Positions 62,391-64,000 of a stretch of 64,000 bases of DNA are shown here, one piece after another; position 1 is the stretch's first letter, and each line of letters starts with the position of its first letter. Position numbers and translations under genes: made by a program. Source of the stretch: Petrosia ficiformis (lineage: Eukaryota; Porifera; Demospongiae; Haplosclerida; Petrosiidae). Where the stretch lies: NCBI GenBank assembly GCA_947044365.1, contig OX345650.1, forward strand, positions 1,686,673 to 1,750,672, written 5' to 3'. The notes under the pieces were generated by a model, which worked only from the letters and a program-made list of their open reading frames with translations, was not told where the DNA came from and did no database searches.

Positions 62391-64000
62391 TTAAATAACA
62401 TCTATAACAGTAAATGTACTTTCAGTATATTGTTCTTCTTGTCTATTCTCAAGGATATGATCATATGTAGCTTTTACAACAGCATGAACTTCATAATCTT
62501 CATCCTTACGTCTTCTTTGATACCATTTAGTAACGAATATATATATAATCATTCCTATGATACATATAACAATCTGTGATAACAATACCCAGAAACTACA
62601 AGATACTCTACCAGGACCACCAATATTCCAGAAGATGAACATACATCCAATGTTTATATACAAAGTATGAAGGAACCAAATTATACCTACAATCATTCCA
62701 CTCATGTTTGCTGGAGCTTGACTGATTATGAACATAGAGGTTGATTAGTACATCTGCAAGACCAGAGAATACTAAAGGAATGCTATAATATAAAAATGAG
62801 ATTTGTACAAGATCATCTCTTGTTGATGGTAAGGGTGTAGCACATAAAACATCTCCTGGTGTAACAATGTGTCCAACAAGTTCAAGGACTATCATACAAA
62901 GTAGTGCTATTAATATTAAAAAGTAAGAGACACCTATGCCTCTCAATGCTTTTAGTATGAAGTATTCTATTTTTGGGAATAATGGAATAATAACTAGCTC
63001 AAAGAGTGGTACCATTACGACGATTTGACTGTCTAATCCCAAATATAATGCAGATGCTCCCTGACCATTAAAAGCAGTTGTAGCTCCTTCAAATGTGTTG
63101 ATGTATTTTTCAACAGCAGGAGTAATCGCATGATAATAAGGAATAAATAATCCAAATGTACCAAGTAACACTGCTACAATCCTCCAAAATGTTTTTACAT
63201 TCTCTACATCCTCTTCTGAAAATGGACCACCATATTTACTCTCCCCAAGATCCACTCGAGAGGGTATTTTATTCTCCCAGTATGTGAAAGCACTTCTATT
63301 CTCGGGACTCTTGTGATACAAGGCATACTTTAGCACATTATAAACTATTTTGTATGGATTATTCTTCTGTGTACCAACCAGTTCGTAATAATTATAAAAA
63401 CAAGCATGTAGGCACAGAGCTACCGATATGAAGAGAAATATCATAATTCCTGTAATTAGAACAAATTCTGAATCAATACTACTTGCTATAGCATGTCCAA
63501 TTACTAGTCCTACGACAAATCCCCATACAGTCCAGTGTACAAAAGCCCTTGCATGTGTGTTTGGCTTATCCCTTAACTGATCCAGTCCATAAGCAGGTAT
63601 GTTTGTAAAGAGTCCCACAGTTCCCAGCATCAATAATAACAATGCCGCCACACCTGATATTCGCGGTAGTCCACATGTACCATACTGAATACAATAACTA
63701 ATACACTGTAGTAGAATACCACACCAACACGACCATATACTCAAATGATAGCTCTTTCTCTACCAATTATAATATCAGTTAACCATCCAATTAATGGAAA
63801 AAGTACTCCTAAGATGGTAGCCTGAAATCTACTTTGAATAGTGGCATCAACATCAGGTATAGCTTCAAAGCAAGATGACTTTTCAGGATTTGTTACAAGC
63901 GAAGATGTAATGTTAAAGCTAATTGACAAACACATTCCTGCAATAAAAGCAAAGAAAACCAGTAACCATGGAAGGTTCATGTTACGACTCTTGAGCTCTT
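62391..64000 (-). pseudogene. U22: POT-like transporter, frameshifted, cut by window edge
   Basis: The frame changes at about 63742 (ACTCAAATGATAGCTC; two bases fewer than CAAATTAATAGC) and at 62732, where eight bases of the LEF region are missing (TTATGAACATAGAGG versus TTATGAATTCCAATACATAGAGG). The KYG codons of helix 4 are also lost (PRISGVAALL), and NLPAW reads NLPW. The leader lies beyond 64000. Subtypes: FAFIAGMCLSISFNI helix 1, GPGRVSCSFW before helix 12, tail STFTVIDVI. Confidence 0.9.

Overview
The window is nuclear DNA of a eukaryote, most likely an early-branching animal such as a sponge. This is inference: it rests on AT-rich sequence, short GT-AG introns in UPF1-like and EFG1-like fragments, dense small DNA transposons, and a lineage-specific expansion of SLC15/POT-like transporters. 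Nothing in it looks bacterial or organellar.

The dominant feature is a tandem array. About 22 units of one gene, all on the minus strand, fill the window from base 1162 to beyond the right edge. I number them U1 to U22 by position. Each complete unit is an uninterrupted reading frame of about 540-560 codons for a 12-helix membrane protein of the major facilitator superfamily, proton-dependent oligopeptide transporter (POT/PTR2/SLC15) type. The POT hallmarks seen are a GWLTDxxIGRxRA loop after helix 2, an NIPAYGLDQL block after helix 4, and an LEFIISQAPxNMSG block at helix 11. The ExxER proton-coupling motif normally in helix 1 is absent from every unit where helix 1 is present. Eight units keep a long open frame: U2, U5, U10 (early stop in its tail), U12, U14, U15, U19 and U20. 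Fourteen are broken by frameshifts, internal deletions or truncation: U1, U3, U4, U6, U7, U8, U9, U11, U13, U16, U17, U18, U21 and U22.

Units are separated by a repeated intergenic cassette. Running away from each stop codon it holds a conserved 3' flank with an inverted repeat of about 110 bp, an AT-rich tract, a block shared among units, a CAGTA/TACAG pentamer array, often a (TA)n tract, and a conserved 5' flank of the next unit.

Two larger blocks and one small one of unrelated plus-strand sequence interrupt the array: 6253-9640, 44905-48640 and 61106-61700. They carry exon-like pieces of a UPF1-like RNA helicase and an EFG1-like rRNA-processing protein, mostly pseudogenised. In copy A (6740-7744) three consecutive in-phase 3' exons are still open. 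Copy B has a premature stop, frameshifts and a junction that removes helicase motifs V and VI.

Mobile elements are abundant and small: a hAT element with 8-bp target duplication and a BED-finger remnant (21815-22636), a second hAT-like element (34183-34573, older copy at 500), several foldback or MITE elements (2367, 5192, 8653, 17806, 24780, 25133, 53027, 56178, 59709), and an element nested inside another (59876-60310). Comparing array units shows the empty site for several of them.

The arrangement suggests rapid birth and death of a transporter family by unequal exchange and gene conversion. Mosaic helix-1 and loop segments sit on an almost invariant central cytoplasmic loop, and there are two alternative C-terminal tail types.
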